NCBI GenBank assembly: GCA_965601455.1
Contig: OZ271831.1
Coordinates: 1 to 64,000, forward strand
DNA length: 64,000 nucleotides
DNA from: JANQEU01 sp965601455
Lineage (GTDB): Bacteria > Bacteroidota > Bacteroidia > Cytophagales > Cyclobacteriaceae
Direction: 5' to 3'
The notes under the pieces were generated by a model. That model searched no databases and was not told the DNA's origin. It worked only from the letters and a program-made list of their open reading frames with translations. Shown piece by piece: positions 42,299 through 51,067 of this stretch; within the stretch, counting starts at the first letter, position 1; each line of letters starts with the position of its first letter. Position numbers and translations under genes: made by a program.

Positions 42299-44112
42299 CT
42301 GACATTATAAAACTACTTCCGGACAGTATTGCCAATCAAATTGCAGCTGGAGAGGTGGTTCAACGTCCGGCCTCAGTTGTAAAAGAACTACTGGAAAACA
42401 GTCTCGATGCTAGAGCGAACCAGATCGTGCTGAGAGTTCGTGAGGCTGGTAAATCGTCGATTACCGTTGTGGACAACGGATGTGGTATGAGCCTAACAGA
42501 TGCAAGGATGAGCTTCGAACGACATGCCACCTCAAAAATTCAAAATGCACAGGATCTATTCCACATTCGTTCCATGGGATTTCGAGGTGAAGCTTTGGCT
42601 TCCATAGCGGCGGTTGCTCATGTTGAGTTGAAAACCCGAAGAGAGGAAGACGAGGTTGGAACAAAAATCGTAATTGAAGGGTCAAATGTGAAAGAGCAGG
42701 AACCGGAATCTATGAATGTCGGAACCTCTGTCACAGTCAAAAATCTATTTTATAATATTCCAGCAAGGCGAAACTTTCTTAAGTCTAATCCGGTCGAATT
42801 AAGACACATTAATGATGAATTCTTTAGGGTAGCACTTGCTCACCCGGAGATTGCATTTGAATTTTATCAAAACGACCAGGAGCAGTATATCCTACGTCCT
42901 GGGAAACTTAGTCAACGTATTGTGCAACTATTTGGCAAGAACTACGCCAAACAGCTTATTCCTTGTGACGAAGAAACACCTGACATCCACGTATCAGGAT
43001 ATGTGGGTACCCCTGAAGGAGCAAAGAAAACACGAGGCGAACAGTTCTTTTATGTCAATAATCGCTTTATCAAAAGTCCTTATCTGCATCATGCTGTGGC
43101 CAATGCTTATGAAGGAATGGTTCAGAAAGAGCAACACCCTTTCTACACTCTTTTTATCGAGATGGATCCTGAGCACATTGATATAAACGTTCATCCGACT
43201 AAAACCGAAGTAAAATTTGACGATGACCGCTTATTGTATGGTGTTATTTCTGCCGCTGTGAAGCAGTCATTATCCGCAAATAATGTTGCACCACCTATTG
43301 ACTTCAGTGTTGATGTGAATTTTAATTCATTCATTGAAAAGAGAGAGAGTCAAATGGGTAAGTCGGATCGTGATTATAGTAATTTTCGATCCATAAAGGA
43401 TTTACCAAATGCAGATAATTGGGAATTACTTTATCAGTCGGCCTCTTCGGAAGATCAGGATTCGAGAGAGAAAGCAATACAGGAGGCGAATCAGGAGACA
43501 AAGATTTTTCAAAGTTCACCTGAACCAACTGTGGAGTCCGAGGGCAATAATATTACCCTGCATTTGCATGGTAGATACCTGGCAAGGCAAATAAAGTCAG
43601 GAATGGTCCTCGTTGATCAGCAGGCTGCACATGAGAGGATACTGTATGAACGATATATTGGGCGATTCAAATCAGGAGAGGGAACCTGTCAATCCTTGCT
43701 TTTTCCGCAGCAACTGGAGTTCAGTCAACCGGATTTTAATCTTGTTTTGGATATAGAAGACGAAATACGAAAGCTGGGATTCGATTTTGAACAATTTGGA
43801 TCGAACAGTTTTGTAATAAATGGTGTTCCTCCTGAAACAGGTTCTGCATCTGAAAAGGAAGTGTTTGAAGGAATTATCGAGCAGTATAAGTTCAATAAAT
43901 CGGAATTGGGATTGAGTACGAGCGAGAATTTGGCCAGATCACTGGCCAAAAGGACATCGATAAAGCCGGGACACCGACTTAAGGAGTTAGAAATTAATCA
44001 GTTGTTCGATCAACTATTTGCATGCCAGCAACCCAATTTCACTCCTGATGGAAAGTCAACTTTTGTAGTTTTGGGCCTCGACCAGCTTGCTGGTTTTTTT
44101 AATGCGAGTTAA
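42295..44112 (+). CDS. mutL: DNA mismatch repair protein MutL
   Basis: A 605-aa GHKL ATPase/mismatch repair scaffold. N-terminal motifs are intact: IANQIAAGEVVQRPASVVKELLENSLDA, DNGCGM, RHATSKI, GFRGEALASI. The C-terminal dimerisation domain carries DQQAAHERILYE from Asp441, where endonuclease-type MutL has DQHA(x)2E(x)4E, and ends in CQQPNFTPDGKSTFV, without the C-P-H-G-R-P pattern. The start is GTG 42295, overlapping the previous stop; the N-terminus ITDIIKLLPDSIA matches the family. It links MutS to strand nicking and removal. Confidence 0.95.
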   Translation: MTDIIKLLPDSIANQIAAGEVVQRPASVVKELLENSLDARANQIVLRVREAGKSSITVVDNGCGMSLTDARMSFERHATSKIQNAQDLFHIRSMGFRGEALASIAAVAHVELKTRREEDEVGTKIVIEGSNVKEQEPESMNVGTSVTVKNLFYNIPARRNFLKSNPVELRHINDEFFRVALAHPEIAFEFYQNDQEQYILRPGKLSQRIVQLFGKNYAKQLIPCDEETPDIHVSGYVGTPEGAKKTRGEQFFYVNNRFIKSPYLHHAVANAYEGMVQKEQHPFYTLFIEMDPEHIDINVHPTKTEVKFDDDRLLYGVISAAVKQSLSANNVAPPIDFSVDVNFNSFIEKRESQMGKSDRDYSNFRSIKDLPNADNWELLYQSASSEDQDSREKAIQEANQETKIFQSSPEPTVESEGNNITLHLHGRYLARQIKSGMVLVDQQAAHERILYERYIGRFKSGEGTCQSLLFPQQLEFSQPDFNLVLDIEDEIRKLGFDFEQFGSNSFVINGVPPETGSASEKEVFEGIIEQYKFNKSELGLSTSENLARSLAKRTSIKPGHRLKELEINQLFDQLFACQQPNFTPDGKSTFVVLGLDQLAGFFNAS

Positions 44113-44904
44113 ATGTTTAGAATAACACCGGTTGTAAAGAATATTCTTCTGATCAACCTTGCCATATTTCTTATCCAATCTTTCTTCAGCATTCGATTGT
44201 CTGAGGTATTTGGTTTACGAGTTGTCTTTTCCGAGGAATTCGGATTCCACCAATTTTTAACCTACATGTGGATTCATGGAGACTTCCGGCACATATTTGG
44301 AAATATGCTGATGGTTCTATTCCTGGCACCAATGTTGGAGCGGGTTTGGGGTGGAAAACGGTTTTTGATATTTTATCTGATTTGTGGTATCGGTGCTGGT
44401 ATTCTCTATGGTGTAGCTGATGTAGCTGAGAAATGGTCACTTAGAGATGATAAGGCAGCATACATTGCAGATCCGAATCCGGAAGACTTTTCCATTTTTA
44501 TTGTCGAACATAAATCTCCTCGTTACAATCTTCCAAGATTGGCAGACTTTGCTGATGATTACTACGATAATTCAAATAATGTCAGCTATCGAAATCAATC
44601 GATTCAAATTGTTCAGGACATTTATCAGGATATGGTGAACATTCCGATGGTGGGTGCCTCGGGGGCGGTATATGGCATATTGATGGCACTTCTTATACTT
44701 TTTCCCAACATGACAGTCTATCTATACTTCGCCATTCCCGTTAAACTAAAATATTTGGTATTTGGTCTTGGAATGTATGAAATTTGGTCCGAGATCAATC
44801 GGGCCGAAGGTGACAATATCGCACACCTTGCGCATCTTGGGGGGATGCTTATAGCTTTTGTTGTCATTAAGATTTGGAGTAAAAACAGTAATAGGCTTTA
44901 CTGA
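44113..44904 (+). CDS. Rhomboid family intramembrane serine protease, paralog 1
   Basis: A 263-aa six-TM protease starting directly after the mutL stop. Catalytic Ser183 is in GASGAVYG and His241 in AHLGG; the WIHGD..HIFGNML segment provides the usual TM2 histidine/asparagine. An 80-85 residue hydrophilic loop between TM3 and TM4 (DVAEKWSLRDDK through YQDMVNIPMV), with acidic and aromatic residues, is longer than in E. coli GlpG and may hold an accessory domain. It cuts transmembrane substrates in the inner membrane. Its stop overlaps the next start (TGATG). Confidence 0.9.
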   Translation: MFRITPVVKNILLINLAIFLIQSFFSIRLSEVFGLRVVFSEEFGFHQFLTYMWIHGDFRHIFGNMLMVLFLAPMLERVWGGKRFLIFYLICGIGAGILYGVADVAEKWSLRDDKAAYIADPNPEDFSIFIVEHKSPRYNLPRLADFADDYYDNSNNVSYRNQSIQIVQDIYQDMVNIPMVGASGAVYGILMALLILFPNMTVYLYFAIPVKLKYLVFGLGMYEIWSEINRAEGDNIAHLAHLGGMLIAFVVIKIWSKNSNRLY

Positions 44905-45842
44905 TGTATAATAATAATAGTATCCTTGATGATTTTAAGAACGCCTGGGACCGTCCTAATAACGCTCCGGCTCAGCTGATCATCATAAACGTTGTCATTT
45001 TTGTTTTACTGGCCACCTTGATGGTGGTGTCTAGGATTGCAGGAGCAGAGGGAGTTTTTGAAGCTGTGTACAAGCAGTTCTCCATTCCTCCGGCCATGTC
45101 TGAGTTTATATTTCGGCCCTGGACTTTATTGACTTATTCGTTTGCTCATAGCCTTCGAGGAATCTTCCACATTTTCTTCAACATGCTGGTGTTCTATTGG
45201 TTTTCAAAATTGATTCTTGAATACCTGGGAAATAGTCGTGTAATCAGTCTTTATGTGCTAGGTGCTCTCGCTGGAGGCGTGGCATATCTATTGGTATACA
45301 ACACCATTCCATTCTATCAGGAAAATATCCAGTCAATATCGGGCATGGTGGGAGCATCTGCCGCTGTATATGCTATCGTTGTTGGTGCAGCTACTTTTAT
45401 GCCCAATTACACCTTTTTTCTACTTTTCATTGGACCTGTTAAAATCAAATACATAGCAGCATTCTACATAATTATTAGTTTCCTTGGATCTGTAGGAGGA
45501 AATGCCGGTGGTAATATTGCGCATCTTGGAGGAGCGCTGATGGGGTGGGTATTCGTGACTCAGCTACAAGGAGGTAGAGACATCGGAGCCTGGGTAATTA
45601 GTGTTATGAATTTCTTTAAAAGCTTTTTTGTAAGCCAACCGAAAATCAAGGTTTCTCATCGCAAGGAAAAGGCCACGAAAGTCAATGTGAATAAAGCCTC
45701 GAGTACAAGACGTTCAACCTCTTCCAAACCAATGACTGATCAGGACGAAATTGATGCCATACTGGATAAAATATCTCAGTCTGGATATGAAAGCTTAACT
45801 AAGGAGGAAAAAGAGAAACTCTTTAATGCCAGCAACAAGTAG
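44904..45842 (+). CDS. Rhomboid family intramembrane serine protease, paralog 2
   Basis: A 312-aa rhomboid. Ser152 in GASAAVYA and His207 in AHLGGALMG; the TM2 segment SFAHSLRGIFHIFFNML has the usual HxxxN pattern. Unlike paralog 1 it has no long loop but carries a C-terminal cytoplasmic tail of about 80 basic and Ser-rich residues (HRKEKATKVNVNKASSTRRS) ending in a helix (DEIDAILDKISQSGYESLTKEEKEKLF) of the type seen in Bacteroidetes rhomboids. Co-transcribed with mutL and paralog 1. Confidence 0.9.
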   Translation: MYNNNSILDDFKNAWDRPNNAPAQLIIINVVIFVLLATLMVVSRIAGAEGVFEAVYKQFSIPPAMSEFIFRPWTLLTYSFAHSLRGIFHIFFNMLVFYWFSKLILEYLGNSRVISLYVLGALAGGVAYLLVYNTIPFYQENIQSISGMVGASAAVYAIVVGAATFMPNYTFFLLFIGPVKIKYIAAFYIIISFLGSVGGNAGGNIAHLGGALMGWVFVTQLQGGRDIGAWVISVMNFFKSFFVSQPKIKVSHRKEKATKVNVNKASSTRRSTSSKPMTDQDEIDAILDKISQSGYESLTKEEKEKLFNASNK

Positions 45843-45885
45843 CCTCGATTAGGGAATTGGGTTCAGCACTTGTTTCACATGGAAG

Positions 45886-46290
45886 ATGATCAATCTTCCT
45901 CGACTTGAATCTTTGGCAGTTCTTTTGATCAGGCTGGCATTTGGCTATCGTTTGATTTGGGGGACGTGGGACAACATTGTGAGTTATGATCAGATGTTGG
46001 AGTTTCGTGATTTCCTGGAATTGAACGGATTTCCAATACCACTGATTTCTGCATTTCTTTCTGTCTACTTCCAATTCATTGCCGGGATATGCTGGATCCT
46101 TGGTTACCAGACAAAACTCATGAGCTCCATGATGGTCCTCAATTTTCTTACGGCACTTTCATTTGTGCATGTTGGAGATACCTATCTTGGATCTGCTCCG
46201 GCAATTCATCTGATGGTTATCTCCATCTTTCTTCTAGTGAAGGGTCCGGGAAAGTACAGCCTGGAAGAGAATCTGGCTAGACACTCTTAA
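45886..46290 (+). CDS. DoxX family membrane protein
   Basis: A 134-aa four-TM protein. The start LAVLLIRLAFGYRLIWGTWDNI, the conserved FQFIAGICWILGYQTKLMS in the middle and the last TM LMVISIFLLVKG.G.YSLE are standard DoxX. Such proteins are thought to act in redox or quinone-linked membrane reactions; the partner is not clear. It lies 44 nt after rhomboid 2 and its last 14 bases overlap the end of rlmN on the other strand. Confidence 0.85.
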   Translation: MINLPRLESLAVLLIRLAFGYRLIWGTWDNIVSYDQMLEFRDFLELNGFPIPLISAFLSVYFQFIAGICWILGYQTKLMSSMMVLNFLTALSFVHVGDTYLGSAPAIHLMVISIFLLVKGPGKYSLEENLARHS

Positions 46291-47326
46291 GATTCTTCTC
46301 TTTGTTAGCGAGTTGACCGCAAGCTGCGTCTATATCTTTACCTCTACTTCTTCTTACATTCACAATAAGGCCTCGGTCCCGAAGGTACCCGGCAAATTGT
46401 TCTAACTTGTCTTCTGCCGTATTGGTGAAATCCGCTTCTGATATCGGGTTATATTCAATGATGTTGATTTTGGACGGGATGGACTTGGCAAAAGTCCAGA
46501 GTTCTTTTGCATCCTGTAGTGAATCATTGAAATTGTTGAATACGATGTATTCAAAAGTCAACCTCCTGGATGTATTTTGATAGAAGTATTTGAGTGCTTC
46601 CTGTAGGACAGCCAGGTTGTTGGTTTCGTTGATGGCCATGATAGTATTCCGCTTTTCATCATTTGCCGCGTGTAACGAAAGGGCAAGATTTACCCGAAGG
46701 TCATCATCCGCTAGCTTTTTTATCATTTTCGCGATTCCTGCTGTGGATACTGTAATCCTTCGAGGGGCAATATTCAGTCCGTCTTCGGAAGTTATCCTGT
46801 TGATACCCTGAACCATATTTTTGTAGTTCAGGAGGGGTTCTCCCATACCCATAAATACAATGTTGGATAATGGTAGATCATAGTGTTTTTCAGCCAATTG
46901 ATTGATAGCTACGACCTGATCATAGATCTCCCCAGCTTCGAGGTTTCTCTTTCGGTCCATATACCCTGTTGCACAAAACTTGCAGCTCAGAGAGCATCCA
47001 ACCTGGGAAGAAATGCAGGCCGTCATTCTGTCGTCTGCCGGAATCAAAACCCCTTCGATTATCTCGCTGTCATGTAGCTTGAATGAGGATTTTATGGTAC
47101 CATCTGCGGAATGCTGCGATTGAGATTGCGTGATATTGCGGATAGCAAACTCTTCTTTCAATTGATCCCTAAAACTTTTACTAAGGTTGGTCATTTCATC
47201 GAAGGACGTAGCTGATTTTTGCCACAGCCATTCCCATATCTGCCGGGCTCGAAATGGTTTTTCTCCCATATCAACAATACACTGGGTTAGCCCTTCAAGA
47301 GATAGTTTTCGGATGTCCTGCTGCAT
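46277..47326 (-). CDS. rlmN: 23S rRNA (adenine2503-C2)-methyltransferase, radical SAM
   Basis: A 349-aa radical SAM enzyme. The Fe-S motif is C111-x3-C115-x2-C118 (CSLSCKFCATGY). GEKPFRARQIW.WL near the start and the late Cys in DAACGQL, about residue 338, the methylated catalytic cysteine, are as in E. coli RlmN. It methylates A2503 of 23S rRNA and A37 of some tRNAs. A TAACTTTG box ends 4 bp before the ATG, so the mRNA may be leaderless. Convergent and overlapping with the DoxX gene at its 3' end. Confidence 0.95.
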   Translation of the reverse strand: MQQDIRKLSLEGLTQCIVDMGEKPFRARQIWEWLWQKSATSFDEMTNLSKSFRDQLKEEFAIRNITQSQSQHSADGTIKSSFKLHDSEIIEGVLIPADDRMTACISSQVGCSLSCKFCATGYMDRKRNLEAGEIYDQVVAINQLAEKHYDLPLSNIVFMGMGEPLLNYKNMVQGINRITSEDGLNIAPRRITVSTAGIAKMIKKLADDDLRVNLALSLHAANDEKRNTIMAINETNNLAVLQEALKYFYQNTSRRLTFEYIVFNNFNDSLQDAKELWTFAKSIPSKINIIEYNPISEADFTNTAEDKLEQFAGYLRDRGLIVNVRRSRGKDIDAACGQLANKEKNLKSV

Positions 47327-47330
47327 ACTG

Positions 47331-47338
47331 CAAAGTTA
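47331..47338 (-). promoter_or_regulatory. TAACTTTG box just before rlmN
   Basis: On the minus strand TAACTTTG is a perfect TAnnTTTG -7 element. It ends 4 bp before ATG 47326, so transcription would begin at or within a base or two of the start codon. A TTTTC run at the right distance upstream is only a weak -33 match. Confidence 0.45.
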
Positions 47339-47388
47339 GAATCAATTTTTCCCCGAAAAGAAATAGATTAGCAAATACACTTATTGAT

Positions 47389-48096
47389 ATGCGAGTTGCA
47401 ATAAACTTCCTAGTAATCTGTCTATTCATCTGTTATTCTGCTATCGCGCAAGAGGAGGAACAGACTTCATCCGGATTTGGAGGAATGGGCTATTTCCAAC
47501 CTGGATTGTCCTATCGATTGCCAAATGATCTGGGCACTGAATTAAACACATTTCTGCTTGAAAGCGAGAATTATCCTCAAATTGGCTTTCTTCTGGGAGG
47601 GGGTGGATTTATGAAGATTGGATCACGCCTTACGGTTGGTGGAAATGGAATGGCAATGTTGTATCCCTCTGTACAAGGGGAGGAATCAACGGTGACTTTG
47701 ATTGGTGGGGGAGGTGGATTCAATGTAGGTTGGATCTTGTATGAAAGGGGGCCTATGTTCGGATTTCCATTCATTGGTATCGGGGGTTTTGGCTACAATA
47801 TGGAAGTGGAAAATGAAGGTTCCTTGGTGAACCAGGGAAGATTTTTTATCCCACCAGGAGAGACGTTAAAAATAAATGGCGAGTTAATTTATGTGGATAT
47901 TGGTGTGCAGATTCTACGCTTTATTGCAGGGGATTCAAATGGGGGGCCTGTTGTCGGCATTACCGCTGGGTTCATGCAAAAGATTACAGGAACCACCTGG
48001 GAAACGGATGAGGGGTTTAACCTAACAAACCTCTCCAATCCTGAGATGTCGATGGCATACATCAAGATCTGTATTGGCGGCGGGGGTTTTAACTAA
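47389..48096 (+). CDS. Secreted glycine-rich hypothetical protein
   Basis: A 235-aa protein from ATG 47389 with a signal peptide (MRVAINFLVICLFICYSAIAQ). The mature part is rich in Gly runs (GGGGFM, GGGGGFN, GGGGFN) with alternating hydrophobic strands, compatible with a small outer-membrane barrel or beta-rich envelope protein. I do not recognise a family. An upstream in-frame start at 47254 lies within rlmN on the other strand and is rejected. It ends one base before the dctQ start. Confidence 0.75.
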   Translation: MRVAINFLVICLFICYSAIAQEEEQTSSGFGGMGYFQPGLSYRLPNDLGTELNTFLLESENYPQIGFLLGGGGFMKIGSRLTVGGNGMAMLYPSVQGEESTVTLIGGGGGFNVGWILYERGPMFGFPFIGIGGFGYNMEVENEGSLVNQGRFFIPPGETLKINGELIYVDIGVQILRFIAGDSNGGPVVGITAGFMQKITGTTWETDEGFNLTNLSNPEMSMAYIKICIGGGGFN

Positions 48097-48097
48097 A

Positions 48098-48583
48098 ATG
48101 AAATGGATTGATTCAATTAATGCCTTCTTTGGAAAGACCATTTCCTGGCTTTCGGTAGTCCTCATTGCGGTCATTATAGTCGATGTACTTCTAAGGTATT
48201 TTTTCAATGTAACGTCCGCCGGCAGTATGGAGCTGGAGTGGCATCTATTTGCGGCAGTATTCCTGCTAAGTGCTGGCTGGACCCTAAAAGAGGATAGGCA
48301 TGTTCGAGTTGATCTTTTTTATCAAGGTCTAAATGATCGTCAGAAAGCAATGATCAACCTTATTGGCAGTCTATTCTTCTTACTTCCTTTTTGTTGGGTT
48401 GGTTTTACAGAGAGTCTTTCATTCGTTGAGAGCTCCTTCGCAGTACGAGAGACCAGCCCCGATCCAGGCGGACTCCCTGCTCGTTATGTGATTAAAGGAA
48501 CTATTCCTGTTTCATTTTTTCTGTTGGGGCTTCAATCTTTGTCACTTTCACTTCGGAGCTTTAAACTGCTGATTAGCGTATGA
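48098..48583 (+). CDS. dctQ: TRAP transporter small permease DctQ
   Basis: A 161-aa four-TM protein. The VDVLLRYFFNV motif at about 31-41 and the EL.WHLF........L..DRHVRVD pattern are standard DctQ. It stabilises the large permease DctM. ATG 48098 follows the previous stop by one base and is preferred to an upstream alternative at 48074 because the family N-terminus is short. Its TGA overlaps the dctM ATG. Confidence 0.9.
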   Translation: MKWIDSINAFFGKTISWLSVVLIAVIIVDVLLRYFFNVTSAGSMELEWHLFAAVFLLSAGWTLKEDRHVRVDLFYQGLNDRQKAMINLIGSLFFLLPFCWVGFTESLSFVESSFAVRETSPDPGGLPARYVIKGTIPVSFFLLGLQSLSLSLRSFKLLISV

Positions 48584-49884
48584 TGGAATACTTTCCCTTA
48601 TTGCTTTTTGGTCTTGTATTAATCCTTATTCTGTTCGGATTTCCAGTGGCTTTTACGCTGGGTGGTGTTTCAGTCCTGGTAGGAATATGGGTGTTTGACA
48701 CAGATTTTTTCTATCTGTTGTCTTTACGGATTTATGGTACAATGCAGAACTTCGTTTTGATTGCGGTGCCTTTATTCATTTTCATGGGCATAACCCTACA
48801 GAAGTCGGGTATTGCCGAGAAATTATTAGAAAATATGGCCATGTTATTCGGCCGGTTCAAAGGAGGCTTAGCACTTTCTGTGATTCTAGTGGGCGCTTTG
48901 TTGGCTGCTTCTACCGGTATTGTTGGCGCCACGGTGGTGACCATGGGCTTAATCAGCTTACCGACCATGATTAAGAGAGGTTACTCTTATGGACTTGCCT
49001 GTGGAACCATAGCTTCTTCAGGGACACTTGGTCAAATTATTCCTCCGTCAGTCGTTCTTGTTTTGTTGGGTAGCGTTTTGAACGTTTCAGTGGGAGATCT
49101 GTTTCTGGCCGCAGTAGTTCCGGGTATACTTTTAGTTGGATTATATGTCATATATGTAATCGTTTACTCTTCGGTTTTCCCGGAGAAAGCTCCTGCGATG
49201 CCTGAAGAAGAACTAGCCGCTTTTCGTCAGAGAGGCTTTGATCGTAGCATGCTCGCTACTTTTATTCTACCATTTCTACTTGTGCTAGCCGTGTTAGGTT
49301 CAATTTTCGCTGGTGTGGCTTCACCGACAGAGGCGGCTGGGGTTGGTGCATTTGGGTCAATCATATTAGCAGGAGGCCAAAAGAAGCTTGATCTGAAACT
49401 CTTGAAAGAGGTGGCGAGGGAAACAACCCTGCTAACTTCAATGGTATTTATGATATTGGTTGGCGCAACCGCCTTTTCTCTTGTTTTTCGAGGACTTGAA
49501 GGAGATCGCCTATTACTTTCGTTGATCCAAGGTTCCGATTTAGGACCCTACGGATTTCTCATTTTGGTTATGATCATTGTGTTTTTTATCGGCTTCTTTA
49601 TCGACTTCATTGAGATCATATTCATAATTGTGCCGGTGGTGGCACCTATTTTCGCCGCTATGGGAATTGACCTTATCTGGATAGGCATTCTCTTGGCTCT
49701 AAACCTGCAGACATCGTTTTTGACGCCTCCGTTTGGGTTTGCATTATTCTACCTGAAGGGAGTCGCTCCCCCAGAAATAAAAACCCGGCATTTATACAAG
49801 GGGGTGATACCGTTTGTAGTTATTCAGCTCCTTTTCCTTGTACTTATGATCTCTTTTCCGGAGTTGACTCACTTACTTTTTTGA
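48580..49884 (+). CDS. dctM: TRAP transporter large permease DctM
   Basis: A 434-aa protein with about 12 hydrophobic segments, the motif FPVAFTLGGVSVLVG near the start, MQNFVLIAVPLFIFMGI, and GATVVTMGLISLPTM plus SSGTLGQIIPPSV of the DctM/ArsB fold. It drives Na+-dependent uptake of an organic acid given by a DctP binding protein. No dctP is found in the window, so the binding protein must be encoded elsewhere or be of another type. The last 12 bases overlap the convergent MetZ-type gene. Confidence 0.92.
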   Translation: MMEYFPLLLFGLVLILILFGFPVAFTLGGVSVLVGIWVFDTDFFYLLSLRIYGTMQNFVLIAVPLFIFMGITLQKSGIAEKLLENMAMLFGRFKGGLALSVILVGALLAASTGIVGATVVTMGLISLPTMIKRGYSYGLACGTIASSGTLGQIIPPSVVLVLLGSVLNVSVGDLFLAAVVPGILLVGLYVIYVIVYSSVFPEKAPAMPEEELAAFRQRGFDRSMLATFILPFLLVLAVLGSIFAGVASPTEAAGVGAFGSIILAGGQKKLDLKLLKEVARETTLLTSMVFMILVGATAFSLVFRGLEGDRLLLSLIQGSDLGPYGFLILVMIIVFFIGFFIDFIEIIFIIVPVVAPIFAAMGIDLIWIGILLALNLQTSFLTPPFGFALFYLKGVAPPEIKTRHLYKGVIPFVVIQLLFLVLMISFPELTHLLF

Positions 49885-51048
49885 GAACTCAAGCGCCTGT
49901 AAAATGTCTTCCCGAATATCTTCAATGTGTTCCAGGCCTACAGAAACCCTTACCATTCCAGGAGTGATGCCCACTTCCTGACGCTCCTCTTCTGTCAACT
50001 TTGAATGGGTGGTTGAAGCGGGGTGAGTGGCAATTGTACGTGTATCGCCCAGGTTGGCCGAAAGAGAAATCATTTTCAATGCATTGAGAAATTTTCTCCC
50101 CTGCTCGATTCCTCCTTTTACTTCAAAAGTGACCAGGCCACCTCCCTTTTTCATCTGTTTCTTTGCTATTGCAATTTGAGGATAAGACGGCAAGAATGGG
50201 TATTTAACCAACGAGATGTCCGGATGACCTTCCAATGACTGGGCAAGGTCGAATGCATTATCACAATGCTTTTCCATACGAACTGCTAGGGTCTCCAGGC
50301 TTTTGGAAAGAATCCATCCATTGAAAGCAGACATAGATGGTCCAGTATGTCGGGTCATGAATTTTATTTCCGGAAATAATTCCTTGCTTGTGAGGACGGC
50401 ACCACCTAAGACTCTTCCCTGTCCATCGATAAATTTTGTGGCGGAATGAGTTACAATGTCGGCACCCCATTTTGCCGGATTCTGAATGTATGGAGTGGCA
50501 AAACAATTGTCAACATTGACAAGAATGTTATGTGCTTTCGCCACCTTGCTCACGTGTTCAAGGTCAATGAGGTCTAATGCTGGGTTTGATGGCGTTTCCA
50601 GGAAAAACATTTTTGTATTTGGTGTTATCGCCCTTTCCCACCCATCAGGATCATGAACATCAACATACGTATGGGTAATTCCCCACCTGGGAAGAAGTTT
50701 AGTCAGAATCTGATGAGTCGAACCAAAAACCGAACGGCATGCAACAATGTGATCGCCCTGCTTCAGAAAAGCAGCGATACTTAAAAACATAGATCCCATT
50801 CCGGTACCTGTAGCCATCCCCATTTCCATGCCTTCCATTAAGCATAGTTTCTCTATAAACTCGTCATTGTTAGGATTGGAATACCTTGAATATATATTTC
50901 CTTGCTCTTCCTCCTCAAATAGGGCTCTGGCATGTTCCGCACTATCAAACTTAAAGCTAGATGTTAAGTATAAAGGCACCGAATGTTCTTTCTCCCTCGA
51001 TCTTTCTACCTGATGGCGTATAGCCTGTGTCTCAAAATTTTGGCTCAT
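49873..51048 (-). CDS. metZ: Cys/Met metabolism PLP enzyme, O-succinylhomoserine sulfhydrylase-like
   Basis: A 391-aa trans-sulfuration enzyme. SRYSNPN at 54-60, the GTGMGSMFLS segment, ETPSNPALDLIDL, the VDNCFATPYIQNP run, and the PLP lysine Lys205 in HSATKFIDGQGRVLGG are all present. The GQGRVLGG end of that motif suits MetZ (O-succinylhomoserine sulfhydrylase), but MetB or MetC activity cannot be excluded by reading. It makes homocysteine from sulfide in methionine synthesis. Divergent from a rhodanese gene, which is also sulfur metabolism. Confidence 0.85.
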   Translation of the reverse strand: MSQNFETQAIRHQVERSREKEHSVPLYLTSSFKFDSAEHARALFEEEEQGNIYSRYSNPNNDEFIEKLCLMEGMEMGMATGTGMGSMFLSIAAFLKQGDHIVACRSVFGSTHQILTKLLPRWGITHTYVDVHDPDGWERAITPNTKMFFLETPSNPALDLIDLEHVSKVAKAHNILVNVDNCFATPYIQNPAKWGADIVTHSATKFIDGQGRVLGGAVLTSKELFPEIKFMTRHTGPSMSAFNGWILSKSLETLAVRMEKHCDNAFDLAQSLEGHPDISLVKYPFLPSYPQIAIAKKQMKKGGGLVTFEVKGGIEQGRKFLNALKMISLSANLGDTRTIATHPASTTHSKLTEEERQEVGITPGMVRVSVGLEHIEDIREDILQALEFSKK

Positions 51049-51067
51049 AGCTCAAACTCAATCATAT

